DNA of 64,000 nt from Epiperipatus broadwayi (GCA_028023455.1 JAQFVV010000156.1:1073236-1137235), one strand, 5' to 3'. Shown: positions 36,372 through 47,588, counted from the first letter of the stretch. The notes: generated by a model from the sequence alone, not told the origin. Numbers and translations are program-made.

Positions 36372-37035
36372 TATTAAGCATTTATGGAATACTTAACTAT
36401 TAAGTAGAAAATTTGAAATTTTCAGACATCTATACGTCTTCAAATTCAGTTTTCTAACTTAAATAACCAAATGGGACTGAACTCAATTCAGATACACCAC
36501 ATATTAAGCCATACTATGATAGTAAGAAAACCAAGCCATACATCACATGATTTAATTAGCTTATATTTACAAATGTAATATAATGAGCATGCCAATAGCT
36601 CTAAACAAGCTTCTTCGACAAATACCACAAAAGAAAGCATTTAATATATATATATATATATATATTACATTTGTAAATACAAGTTAATTAAGTTATGTGA
36701 TGTATGACTTGGTTTCCTTACTATTATAGTTTGGCTTTTAAGGCTTTGATAATGTTATATTGCTAAGGCTATTAATATATGGTGTATCTAAATTTAATTT
36801 AGTTCCAGCTGGTTATTTAAGTTAGATATCTGGATTTGAAGACATATAGATGTCTGAAAATTTTAGTTAAGTATTCGATAAATGCTGGGCTTGAATTTGT
36901 ATTTTAGATCTGCAGTTCACTGATAAGATCCATTAGCTCAAAATTGCTTTGGAGATAGGGATAATTCTAGAGAGAGATTTTAAATGTTTTCTTTTATGGC
37001 ATTTATCGAAAAAGCTTGTTTAAAGCTTTATATAT
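36372..37035. mobile_element. Foldback element FB3, diverged relative of FB1
   Basis: Inverted arms, about 36372-36583 and 36662-36890, enclose a TA-rich loop. The right side continues to about 37035 with sequence resembling the outer arm of FB1 (atttagatct and atttatcnnaaagcttgt blocks). Shared landmarks with FB1 are ttttcagacatctacatgtc, cttcaaacccagttatc and aacttaaataacc. The left arm lacks the outer part, so this copy is truncated. No protein. Confidence 0.8.
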
Positions 37036-37240
37036 ATATATAAATAACTACAACCATTAAATGTCTGTATTTTTAAATTATATAATAATAATTCAAACAA
37101 ATATATTTAACACAGTATTCAAAATTAAATAATATATTCTTTACCAGAAGTACTTTCAATTGTTTCACTGACAATCTTTATCAACTGTTAATACAAATGT
37201 ACAAAAAATAAAAACTTGCATTACCCATCATTCAATCTAT

Positions 37241-37560
37241 TCAAATTTCCCACAATTCTGTTGTCTTTATATTAGCCGATTGTTTATTCATTAAACCACC
37301 TCTATTCCTAGATATCATCATTGCCTCTTTAATTTTACGTTTTTCACTACACCTTTCAATTTGAATAATTTTTATATCTCTATTATTAAATTTAAAACCA
37401 TAATTACATGTTTTATTATGATCAAATATAATTGATGGAGTATTCATATTTACTGAAGATATATTTTCTTTCTGTACACATTTATATAATGTCTTATGAT
37501 CATTATATCGTTTTTGTAATGTACAAATAATATAAATGATATGATAAATAACTCCAAAGC
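37241..37560 (-). pseudogene. GIY-YIG endonuclease remnant of PLE-2, minus-strand half
   Basis: The minus translation gives a degraded VIYHIIYIICTLQKRYNDHK at the start, where the YIG part is partly lost. It continues with KTLYKCVQKENISSVN, then FDHNKTCNYGFKFNNRDIKI, CSEKRKIKEAMMISR and a terminal TTELWEI. The order (basic TLQKRxxxHK, an H...F block, E/RKIKEA, then L..W) is that of Penelope-like GIY-YIG C-terminal halves. The open piece 37241-37447 is intact. It has no RT upstream on this strand. Confidence 0.78.
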
Positions 37561-37589
37561 CAAGATTTCTAAGTTTGAATTAAGTTCTG

Positions 37590-37645
37590 TTATATATATG
37601 TTGGAATGTGGTTGTGGAATAAAATATATAGGGGAAACAATTGAA
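37590..37645 (+). pseudogene. GIY-YIG N-terminal remnant of PLE-2, plus-strand half
   Basis: The plus-strand translation gives VIYMLECGCGIKYIGET: IY, the C-G-C pair, and YIGET. This is a textbook start of a Penelope-like GIY-YIG module. It is cut off within a few codons by the terminal-repeat arm. Confidence 0.8.
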
Positions 37646-37789
37646 AGTACTTCTGGTAAAGAATATATTATTTAATTTTGAATACTGTGTTAAATATATT
37701 TGTTTGAATTATTATATATATATATATAAATATATGTTCATACAAATGTTTTCATGGGTTTCAGGCATAAAAGACATGTTTTTTAGGTT

Positions 37790-38768
37790 CATCCATGCAA
37801 GATTTTTAATTAAAAATTCCAATGTTTCAACTTGATCACACAAGCCCTCAATTGGAAATGAAAACTATATAATTGTAGAGGTGCTGTGTACAGTGTTAAT
37901 AAAGATAATTGTAGAGGCACAGTAAAACAGTATCACAATCATTATTAAAGTTCCACAACTAAAAAAAACAGGTATATACAATTGAAAAATAATTTAAAAT
38001 TTAGGGAAATTTGTTTTTTAAAAAATTCTTCCAAATAGGATGAAGTTTACATGCGTTATCATATTTGTTGATACAATTTAGTCTTTTTAATATCTCAAAA
38101 GCTTCTCTGATCTTACATTAGTGTAAATTTTCACATATGGATAGGATCCTGGTCTTAAAAAAAATAATATTGTGACCTAAATTCATAGTAATTTTTTAAC
38201 CAAGTCTAAAGATTCAATCCCTTTTGAGACTTAAAGAATTTATGAAACTTCAAGTGGCATTTGTAAATATTCTTACATAAATATGAGCAATTGTTACATC
38301 AGTACTAGAAAGGATGAACATGCTAATGCAATGAAGGAACACTCATCATCATCAGCACTCTTAATCCATGCTATGAATTTAGGTCACAGTATTAATTTTT
38401 CTAAGACCAGGATCTTATCCATATGTAAAAGTTACACTAATGTAAGACCAGAGAAGCTTTTGAGATACTAAAAAGACTAAAATGGATCAACAAATGTGAT
38501 AATGCATGTAAACTTCATCCCATTTGGAAGAATTTTTTTAAAAACAAATTTCCCTAAATTTTTATTTATTTTTTCGATTGTATACACCTGTTCTTTTAGT
38601 TGTGGAACTTTAACAATTATTGTAAATACTGTTTACTGTGCCTCCACAACTATATTTATTAACACTATTTACAGAGCCTCTACAATTACATAGTTTTCAT
38701 TTTCCAGTTGAGAGCTTGTGTAATCAAATAGAAACATTGGAATTTTTAATTAAAATCTTACACAGATG
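37790..38768. mobile_element. Penelope-like inverted dimer PLE-3
   Basis: Arms of about 399 bp (37790-38188 and 38371-38768) enclose a loop of about 180 bp. Each arm, read outward, encodes a GIY-YIG C-terminal stretch REAFEILKRL...INK...LHPIWKNF, followed by non-coding terminal sequence with a TA-poor spacer. The loop carries a further N-terminal part of the domain only on the plus strand. It is the longest and best-matched of the Penelope-like dimers. Confidence 0.85.
38283..38540 (+). pseudogene. GIY-YIG endonuclease C-half of PLE-3, plus strand
   Basis: The plus frame contains STRKDEHANAMKEHSSSSAL, then LIHAMNLGHSINFSKTRIL (the SAL..H....GH.I.F block of Penelope-like GIY-YIG proteins). 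A frame change follows, then REAFEILKRLKWINKCDN and LHPIWKNFFKN. The catalytic IY..YIG start is missing. The C-terminal part is mirrored on the minus strand at about 37985-38190. Confidence 0.8.
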
Positions 38769-38769
38769 G

Positions 38770-41700
38770 CCAGCAAAACAATATTTTTAGATATACTTGC
38801 CTCATATCCTTCATCATAATTTAAGTAAATAAGTAATTCATAGTATGTTATGGTAATATAATAATAGAATTTCAATAAAGTGATTAATATATGTCCAGTT
38901 CATATGCTTTAATTACCTTAGTGACTAACTATGATTCATTTCAATCAGCATCGTTTAAATTTGAAGGCACTTTTTACTATTTGTTGTGTTTGAAAGGGAT
39001 AGATTTTAGACCTTGATTCTTGGTTCACAATTAAGCTTTGTCATTTCCAGAACTCAAACATCTTATATCTCCTGAGTAATAAATCACTCAATTATTTTTA
39101 AAATTTTATTTTTTAATACAAATATTAGCAGAAAATGTTTAGACAAAGGGTGGGTATATGTGAGGATTCTTGCATATATGCATGAGTAAACAATATTTAT
39201 TAACTGACCAAGCCAGCTAAAATACATATTTATAAATACATTAGAAAATATATATATATTTTTAAAAAGTGAGAAAATATTACTATATTTAGAAACACAA
39301 GATAAAAGGGTATATGATATAATATTTTGAATAGGTACAAAGAAATCATTCTGGAAGTAGAGAAGAAAATATGAAGTCCAAAATTTAGCCTAGTAAAGTT
39401 TATAAGCAGATTTTTAAAGTTCTATTTCCAACAAATAGTACATTTCAATGATCAAATAAAAATGTTCCTTTTAATGCTTTAAAAGTTTGTGAAATTCAAT
39501 GTTTGTAAAGCTTAGAGGATATGATTTTTTTGTATTTATGGATTTTTTGTGCTTTTGTCTTTTGGAATTAAGTAAATACTATTGATTCAATAAAAAAAAA
39601 ACAATGTAAATATTTCTAATCAATTTGATAAACTGATATTAATAAAGATGAAGTTGTAGAAAAGGTTAATACATTTTTAATTCATTCATCTCCTTAGTAA
39701 TTCATCAACTAGTTTTTAACCAAATTTCAAAAGAAGCTTCAATAAAGGTAGCATTTGCATTAAACAAATGCATAATCATTCATAACATCAATCGTAAGGA
39801 AGCTTAGTCAAGCTTTTAACTTCAAAAAAAAAAAAGAATTTCATTAGATACTAATCAGAGGTGGCAACCACTAAGGTCAGAAAAGAAGTCATTAAGTCGT
39901 AAGTTTTGACAATAACTTTAAAACAAATTTATATCGTCTTTAGTGTATATATTATGAATTGCTAATTTCAATCATAAATTGAACTGAAACACATAATCCT
40001 AATATGTGAAGCCTTTTGTTAAAATTGATATTTAACAGAAAGATCATTGAAGAAGCTACAGTATTGTCTACAATTTGAACCCATCACAAAATGTGTTAAA
40101 TCCTGAACTACTAGCTCTATTGGAAATAATATTTTAGTATATCTGCAAAGCCTTGGAAACAATTAAATCGACTTAAGTCGCAAACTTTTCCAGTGGAAAG
40201 AAATTCAAGAAAATCCTATATAGATGCCTAAACGTCAACTTCAAGATTTGTCTGACACTAATAACTGCGTGGCAGTAAACCAACATATAAAAACACTTCA
40301 AAATATTGTGAGCGTTATTTATATGTATAAGTTTAAGTGAGCTTAAATATTTTAAAAGGAAAAAAGTGCCGCAAATTCTATTTAAAATAATTTTTTTATT
40401 AATATTCTTCTTCAGGTCTAAATTTACGGTTTTTTTATTTTTATTTTGAAGATATGTTAATATAAGTTTACCTTTTTTAATAATTATATGTTTAATGTTA
40501 TAATATTGAAATATGAAAATAGTTACTGCATTTAATCAAGACCTACATCACTTCGACACTTAATATTGGCAGCAAATAAAATATTTAATCTTAGCAACAC
40601 TATCAATTTTATCTTATTACCCTATTATCTTCATCGCTATACCAACTTTCTATTAAGAAGGTAATTTATGCAAATAAGATTTAGAATAGAAAAATAATAA
40701 CAAATAGTTTAAAACTTTGAAAACCAATTTCTGCATATTGCTATACTTTATATATTGAAATAAATCTGCCAGAATAAACAATAGTTTTATTTATTGGTAA
40801 TCTACATCTCTAAATTGATAAACTAATTAAGAATGATTATCGCTAGCGCGAATTACATTGGTATTAGCTTACAATCTAATCGCTCAAAAATATTTCTGAC
40901 AAGTTTTCTAATTAAAACAAAAAAAAAAAATGGTATTTTTAATTCTTAATGTTTAATCAGCTTGTTATGTAAGCCGTTCATTTAATTAATAGTAAAATCA
41001 AAAAATAAATTAAAAAGCTAAAATTATATTGACATTCATCTTTAAAAAAAGTTGATTTTCTTTAAATAACAAACGGAAATATAAAAATATTTTTATTGTA
41101 AAAGATTGTTTTTTTTTTAAATAATAATAATAGAATAATGTTTTAGTATTAACACTTTATATATGTTTATGCGCTTATAAATATCTCATTAAATTTTTAA
41201 GTCTGTCTGCCGTCCCAGATTCCTTTTTTCAAATCTCCCGCAAAAGATTTCCTTATAAATAATTTTAATTTTACTTCCAAAATCTTCTACAAGCTATATA
41301 GCATCATGATCAATCGTAAAAATATTTCAAACCTGAATTTTATTTAAAGCAAAACCTAGGTAAAATCTTTTCAGTCACTCAATTAATGTGATGCTTTTCA
41401 TTCATGCCTTAATGGCCACCTGACTTACTCTATTTGCATTTGATCTAATAACAACAAATTACACAACTTCCCAATTTAAACAATATAATAAGAAAAGAGC
41501 CGCTTTCAATTTAGTGCCATCTAGTGTGAGCTTGAATAATGTGCTTACTAAATCCGCTTTATTAACCTTAATATTTGAATGTTTATTCTCAACCCAGTTT
41601 CAACTTTTGTCTTTATTAATAAAGCTCGGGACTGAGAATTAGAAGAAGTGCAAGCATGCATCCAATGCCCACTTTTAATCTTATATTGATTTCAATTTAA

Positions 41701-41875
41701 GTTTTTATTTGTTTGACAGGATAAAATGGTGCTTACTGAATGCATGAGTGCATTTGGGCCAATTTTGAAACCCAAGCCTCATTGATAAATTAGAAGCTAA
41801 TCTAAGGATGGGTTCTGAATACTAAAGATAGGGATTTTGTATGCACTTGGTTATCACTGATTACTCAAGTTTACA
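38770..41875. other. Gene-free A+T-rich DNA
   Basis: No gene or repeat firmly recognised over 3 kb. Homopolymer runs recur (39591-39602, 40919-40930). A gtgccatctagtg string near 41514 is reminiscent of the FB2 family but too short to call. Confidence 0.4.
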
Positions 41876-41877
41876 CT

Positions 41878-41955
41878 AGAGGTTTATCTGGGCATAATTG
41901 CTGAGATATTCTTGACTTCGTTTAAGGAGAAGCCATAATACATCACATCACATCT
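41878..41955 (+). repeat. Second-LINE 3' tail copy, inverted
   Basis: Reverse complement of the tail block at 23731-23815 and 26281-26362, ending acatcacatcacatc. It carries only the tail, so it is a very short 5'-truncated insertion or a SINE end. Upstream flank 41760-41877 is not recognisable as LINE. Confidence 0.75.
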
Positions 41956-42499
41956 ATATGCAAATTGCATGTGAACTGTGCTTTTATCTGCTTGATAGAA
42001 GAATAATCATCCGGATTTACAAAACTTTCAACTTGTAACTTTAATTATCCAACATTAATATCTCTTCATATACTAATGAAATACTCCAAAACCTTGAGCT
42101 GAGTCAAGCCACTATGAAAATAAAGATAGATACAATAAAATATAATATCACTAAGCCAGCTTTCAGCCAATTCTCACTAGAATCATAGTGCAGAAAAAAT
42201 GAACAATGCAGTTAACCAGATGAATATGTAAAGGTTAGAAAAATATAAATTATTGTCGAGAGAAAATCTAACATTGAAGAATACATTAAAGATCTTACAG
42301 ACATGGCTACATTCATTCTACATTAATTAATATAGTAAAAAAAATTATATGAATATTAACAAAGATCTTAACAACAACATTCTTCCCAAGCCATGGATTA
42401 TCCTCCCTTACATTCTGAATATTTCAATAATACTTTGGAAAATTTATGCAGATACCATTCAAGTAGATTTTTAATCACCTTCTACTCTTAACAATCTGC

Positions 42500-42745
42500 T
42501 TAACAATACCAAAGACAGAACTCCATTTGAACATACTGTTCAAATAGTTTACACAATTTATGATCTTTGCAAGTTTGCAGGGTGGTGTAGTGTGGGAATC
42601 TTGAGCCAATAGATCTAGAGAATTGCTCAGCACACCTATCTTTATAAAAAGGTAAAACAAAATCATAAACATAAGTCAATTTTTCTGGATCATTAGTTTG
42701 GTATGGATATGTCTTTTCCTTCTCTAACATCAAGATCATCTGCAC
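42500..42745 (-). pseudogene. Possible Penelope-like RT/endonuclease linker
   Basis: The minus frame has a YDFVLPFYKDRCAEQFSRSI segment followed by a basic, Cys-containing stretch. A VLPYxxGxxExxxRxI-type motif sits between RT and GIY-YIG in Penelope-like proteins. The match is short, so the call rests mainly on its location opposite the plus-strand GIY-YIG remnant. Confidence 0.5.
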
Positions 42746-42867
42746 AGAAAGAGGTGATCAAAGGAGAAAATTCAAGGAGGCATGGGTTATTGCAAAAGAC
42801 TTGCATTCAATCAACAGAAAGGAGTCTTGCATCCCTCTATCAAAAAAATGGAAAGTTTGATATTTAT
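42690..42867 (+). pseudogene. GIY-YIG C-terminal remnant of PLE-4
   Basis: The plus-strand frame reads FSNIKIICTERGDQRRKFKE, then AWVIAKDLHSINRKES and LSKKW before a stop. It shows the family's F..IKIL..E, RRKFKEA, IN+ and L...W conservation. It starts abruptly at the inversion point, with no IY..YIG segment upstream on this strand. Confidence 0.78.
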
Positions 42868-42999
42868 AAATTTATATCTCTCTCAGCAATAATTTATATT
42901 TTCTGACCTTTATATATTCATCTGGTTAACTGCATTATTAATTTCTTCTGCACTATGATTCTGGTAAGAATTCTCCAAAAGTTGGCTTAGTGCTATTAA

Positions 43000-45840
43000 G
43001 TTAACTGTAGATTGTGGTGATTAACTGCAATCTGCTTATATATATATAATTAATCTGATATATAGTCTAATTACAAATCTTAATTTGTTATCATTCTATT
43101 TAATCAAGTTGTTAACTAATAGAAAATGAATTATATTTATAATTTGTAATCCTTTGCCATATAATTCTTAATTCTATATATATTCTAACCTCCCCCACCG
43201 CTCGTCCTTCCAAATTTATATATACTGTTTAAATTCCGGGTTCTAGCTCAGTTAATAAAGAAATAAATGAAATATCCAGCATTAATTAAAAATGATTACT
43301 AGTTCTAATTTTTAAAATACGAATACGGTTATATTTTTAAAATGAATTAACAAATATTTACCATTTTCATGAGACATGGAGTGACGATACGGGGAACGAG
43401 ATAGACTACATTGAGATATCCACACGATACTACCTCAATGGCATAAGAACACTATACCCCTTTTTACTATACCAAATAACTTACTCATAGTATTCTTACG
43501 ACTTTCTAAGCTCTATTCATTACGATTAAAATAATACTCATATCTTAATATTCTTTATAATAAGAATCTAGCTCAATTAATTAAAATAAAATAAAATAAA
43601 GTAAATAAAATGAATCTCAGGTTCATAACTTGTATTCTAACTGATTTAAAATTACGGTAGTAAACTATGAAAAGGGAATTTTATGTCATAATTCACTACA
43701 CAGCACCTAACAATAATAAATAATAATAATAACAATAATAGTATAATATAATCTTATTTCTTCCTAAATGAAATAAATAAATATGTACGTGGTAGTATTT
43801 TAATAATCTGACAACAAAATACGTGTGGCAACATTAGCATATATTTTAATGTAATATTGTGGCAACCGACTTATGACCAATAAATAATATAAAATTATGA
43901 TCTTTTAATTTTTTTTTTAATATACCAATAAATTCTAAAAAATTATTATAACACTTTTATGTTTACCTTTTTGTGCAAAAACTATATGTCTGTTTCAATT
44001 ATAAATGTATTGTGATATCATGCATCCATGTGGAGAAATAACAACGAAGACACAAAACTTTAAAATAAATTTACAACAAAGTTTATTAATAACATAAACA
44101 AATAACAATATTTTACATTATGTACATTGGATATCCTTACTCTCCTATCATAACTTAGTTTCCTAGTTTATAAAAAATGAAAATCAAACTTCTATTTATT
44201 TTCTTAGTTAACTCTTATCTATTAAATGCTTAAGAAAATACAGTATTATTATTATTGAATTTCTTATTATGGTTAGCTTGTTACAAAATGAATTTCTTAT
44301 CGGATTATCATTAACACTTTGTATCCCTACTATTATTAAAATTATATTTTTACAAAAATTTACATTCGTAGTAAAAATTCTACAAAACAATAAAATTCTA
44401 GTTTTAATATTAGTTGTATGGAATCCTACAAATTCAAAACATTCTTCTACATTCGGTATTAAGTTTTATTGTTCATTATCCGATGTTTATTAATCCTAAT
44501 ATACGCATTCAAGTCTTACTTCGGATGATATAATTACAACCATTAACATACCATGCACAAGTATATGTTTATTACACATTATTGAATTATTTTCTTAATA
44601 AATATGCAATATTTATTTTCTAAATATTATTTAAAACATTCAAATTTTATTATCACTTAAAAAAATAACTTTGTTTAGATTTATCTTTTAAAATCTTATA
44701 TTCATTTCCGAATTAATTTTAAACTGTATTATATGATTCTTTCTCTCTTTATGATATTTTGTACTTTCACTTTTAAAGTTACACAATTCTAACATTCCAG
44801 TAAATAAACTATTCTTACTTAAACGATAACATATCCTCAGTTCTATTTTATTCATTATTTCTTTGAAAATATCTCTCTGACGATGCAGATTCACGAAACA
44901 AGGATAGCGAAAATAGATGCATAGGATCAAAATATAACTAGAATATTACTCATCATAAACCTTGACAATAATGGCACAGTGAATTTAAAAGACACTATAG
45001 AGGAGTGACCTTTACCTGTCTACCAACCTCTATTATAGGAGTGATGCTAAAGCTATTTCTTCAGCTTTATTATAACATCAAGAAGTTTAAAGATATGTAA
45101 AAACACTGTCCAAACTATATGTGTTCAGTGATAGGTCTTAGTTAACTATACTGAAATCACACAAACTAACTATGATCCAAATACTTTATTTTTCCTATTT
45201 CTTAACAAAAAACATCATCTTGGTTTCCTCTCCACTAGTACTACCAAGTCACTATCTGATCTTATTTCTCAAGATTTTTCTATACGGTACATCGACAAAT
45301 TCCTATCTGCATTTCTAACAATAATAAAATTCATTTATTTCAAAACTATTCCGCTGTTCTTTAAGAAAATCTTTTACTACTTTTCTCGTATATTTACTCA
45401 TATACAAACTATTTTAAAATATCGGAATACTTTACAACATGAAAGTTCAAAAGAATCACACAATTGTTCTGTCAAATTATATTATTAATATACTTTAAAT
45501 AACTTATTGCATGCATATTCAGAACTACTCCTATCTCATAATATGTTTTAATGTTGTATAAAATGTGTACTTATAATTTAAACTTTCACACATCATTCTT
45601 AATCAATAGATGATCTAAAAAAATACATTATGCATTATAAATAAATATCAAGATTACCAAACGATCTTTATCTTCTCGATCGTGTTCTGTAGGCTTCACC
45701 ATCCCATTGATTCTTGTAGATATAAAACTTCCATACATACTTTATTTTTTTAAAAACAATATTTCTATCATTCTATTAAGCTATTATATTTAATTTTTTA
45801 ATATTACTAAAATTATGTTTATATGTTTTCCTTAACTACT
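43000..45840. other. Gene-free stretch, pyrimidine-biased in its right half
   Basis: No convincing gene or element. From about 44.1 kb the plus strand is relatively C- and T-rich, a composition shift against the neighbours that could mark minus-strand transcription (inference). A minus-strand exon-like patch at 45680-45720 (WDGEAYRTRSRR in one frame) is too short to call. Confidence 0.35.
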
Positions 45841-45844
45841 TCAG

Positions 45845-45870
45845 CTTCAAGCCGCCATATTGAACTTTTT
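45845..45870 (-). promoter_or_regulatory. YY1-like motif
   Basis: The minus strand reads ttcaatatggcggcttgaag, matching the animal YY1 consensus AAnATGGCGGC. It is in otherwise A+T-rich DNA. No transcript start can be shown. Confidence 0.4.
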
Positions 45871-46171
45871 AAAATACTGGCCTGATACACAATTTTCACA
45901 ATAACTTCAGTTTGAATTATGTTAGAGCAAAAACAATTACATTGCTAGAAACTAGAAAAACTAAGGAAAACAATAAGCATAAAATAAATAGTGATAACTA
46001 TATAAAAAATAAGGAAAAAAAGAAATTTTCACAACCGAAATAATTATTATTTTATTGTTTGTTCATAATTTGAAAATTAACATTAACTAAAATGCAAATT
46101 ACATCTTCAGTGATAATTTCTTTGTATTCCTCACAAAAAAATCTTTCTAAAGATATATAATAAGTCTTACC

Positions 46172-46289
46172 TGAGATAATCCATAGCTTTACAATGTCCG
46201 AAAATGTTCCTATAGGAGTTCTTCATTTTTATCTTCTACCCCAACTGTTGCAAATTGTCAAGGCGCCTGGCAGAAAAGAGTTCTCCCTA
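46172..46289 (-). other. Candidate isolated exon
   Basis: On the minus strand a tttttatcttttattag acceptor precedes 118 bp of less A+T-rich sequence ending in ctcag before a strong donor gtaagact. No frame is open across all of it and no protein family is recognised. It could be a non-coding exon, or a terminal exon, of a minus-strand transcript starting near 47.8 kb. Confidence 0.35.
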
Positions 46290-47120
46290 ATAAAAGATAA
46301 AAAATAAAAAAATTAAAATTCTAACAGAATATAAAAATAATGAAGGAAGTGGAAAATTATTACTTACCATTATAAATACAATAAAAAAATAAAATGTCAT
46401 CATCATCATCATAGTACAGGTATATTATAAAAGTGGTGTATATGTATGAATCATGAAAGTTCTGCCAATGGTTATGGGAAAACTCAAAAGCCTATTAAAC
46501 AAGATGCACTATTTTGATTTTAGACTTTGGATAAACCAACCTTGTTTATAACATCATCATCATCATACTGAATAATCATTGCCAATACAGAAAACAATTT
46601 ACAAATTTCTCATTTCAAGAGGCAGACAATGATTACTAAAAAGGTTCTATGGCAGATATTTATATAAAAAAATGTTTATATTCTACCTCTTCCAAGATAC
46701 GTCTTCCAGAGAAGCATACCTGTTCATATATGCTAATATAAATATGCAAAATATTTCATCATGCCAGATCTTGTTTACCAATTGGAAAAAGTAATCAGTA
46801 ATGAAGCTGAAACAAAATTCTAATAAGGAAGGCAATCAGGCAGTCATATGCCTATAAAGTATAAAATGAAGTTAGTAAAAAAACAAGTTAATAAAACAAC
46901 AAATAAAAACTAAAGTAGTAAAACAAAAACAATGAAAACCATGTTAGTAAAACAAAAATTAGTAAAAACAGAATAAAAAAAATTACTGCATTATATACAA
47001 TCAATTTGCTAGAGAGGAATAAATTGTAAATAGTCTTGAATCAGTGGGTCAACCATTCATCCATTGTGCTGGTAGCTAAAACAAACCAACAAAAAAAAAA
47101 ACAATAATAAAAACATTACC
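46290..47120. other. Gene-free stretch with CAT trinucleotides
   Basis: Short catcat runs at 46397-46412 and 46551-46566, and a degenerate run of gttagtaaaac-like units at about 46870-46975. Nothing else recognised. Confidence 0.45.
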
Positions 47121-47153
47121 TTTCATATGTGCTACCTATCACAGTGTAAAAAA

Positions 47154-47588
47154 TCAGTCATTTTTCTTGAGTGGCATATTTATTAGTATTTCTTCGATAA
47201 TAGTTGATAAAAGTTTTTTATCAAATAACATTAAAAAAAAATCTAAAATTGAATACTTACCTACTATAGAAAACTTCAAACCTGGAGTTTTAGTAAAATT
47301 CTCTACATTCACAAGTTTGCAGGTTACGTTCGGACACAGATTACTGTTACTAGATGAAGGGCCTGGCCGATTGATATCATTGGGAACACTTGTTGACGGG
47401 CCTGGTGTATTGATATCATCCAGAAAAGCACTCGTAGTTTTTTTCTTTTTGGCTGGTAAAGTAGTTTCTTCTTCTGATGACGAAAAATATTCTTCAAGAT
47501 CATTATAACTAACACTATCCTCAGAGTCAAAGGGCTTAGATGGGACAAATTCATCACCGCTAAAATAATCCGTATCAGAGGCCATCAT
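47154..47588 (-). CDS. piggyBac-like transposase N-terminal fragment
   Basis: A 144-codon open frame starts ATGATGGCC. Residues 1-41 are acidic and Ser-rich (DSED, SSSEEE), residues 42-80 basic then Pro/Ser-rich, a low-complexity N-terminus common in PGBD/piggyBac transposases. Residues 99-133, with TKTPGLKF, ILDFFLMLF and LLSTIIEE, match the start of the DDE_Tnp_1_7 domain, including the xFxGxPG...ILxxFxLFFxxxLLxxIVEETN pattern. The frame then slips: in another frame EE is followed by TNKYATQEK, the expected ETNxYA, and a stop. The catalytic DDE region is absent. It is either a truncated transposon or an exapted N-terminal exon. Confidence 0.72.
   Translation of the reverse strand: MMASDTDYFSGDEFVPSKPFDSEDSVSYNDLEEYFSSSEEETTLPAKKKKTTSAFLDDINTPGPSTSVPNDINRPGPSSSNSNLCPNVTCKLVNVENFTKTPGLKFSIVGKYSILDFFLMLFDKKLLSTIIEEILINMPLKKND

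Larger units (their letters stand above)
37084..37716. mobile_element. Penelope-like inverted dimer PLE-2
   Basis: Arms 37084-37167 and 37634-37716 are inverted repeats (aacacagtattcaaaattaa and accagaagtactttcaattg inside the left arm). Between them are two GIY-YIG remnants pointing outward: a longer one on the minus strand (37241-37560) and a short one on the plus strand (about 37590-37645). This is a head-to-head pair of 5'-truncated 3' ends with terminal repeats outermost. Confidence 0.82.
42149..42994. mobile_element. Penelope-like inverted dimer PLE-4
   Basis: Arms of about 130 bp (42149-42280 and 42860-42994) are inverted repeats containing aaccagatgaatatgtaaa and gaatcatagtgcagaaaa and their complements. 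Inside, the plus strand at about 42690-42867 encodes a GIY-YIG C-terminal end. The minus strand at 42500-42745 encodes what looks like the RT-to-endonuclease linker. The two halves point outward, as in PLE-2 and PLE-3. Confidence 0.8.

Noticed and set aside
35370-38768. CRISPR array or prokaryotic integron-like array
   Set aside because: The repeats are long inverted units of unequal length with eukaryotic Penelope-like coding. There are no short evenly spaced direct repeats.
45680-45720. Microexon encoding WDGEAYRTRSRR on the minus strand
   Set aside because: Attractive sequence, but the splice signals are weak and no family could be recognised.
43180-46270. Possible further LTR element suggested by the composition shift
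   Set aside because: No paired long direct repeats and no gag, RT or integrase residues found on either strand.
47167-47508. 113-codon plus-strand frame opposite the piggyBac-like fragment
   Set aside because: Antisense shadow. The minus strand carries the domain match and the upstream promoter and intron signals.
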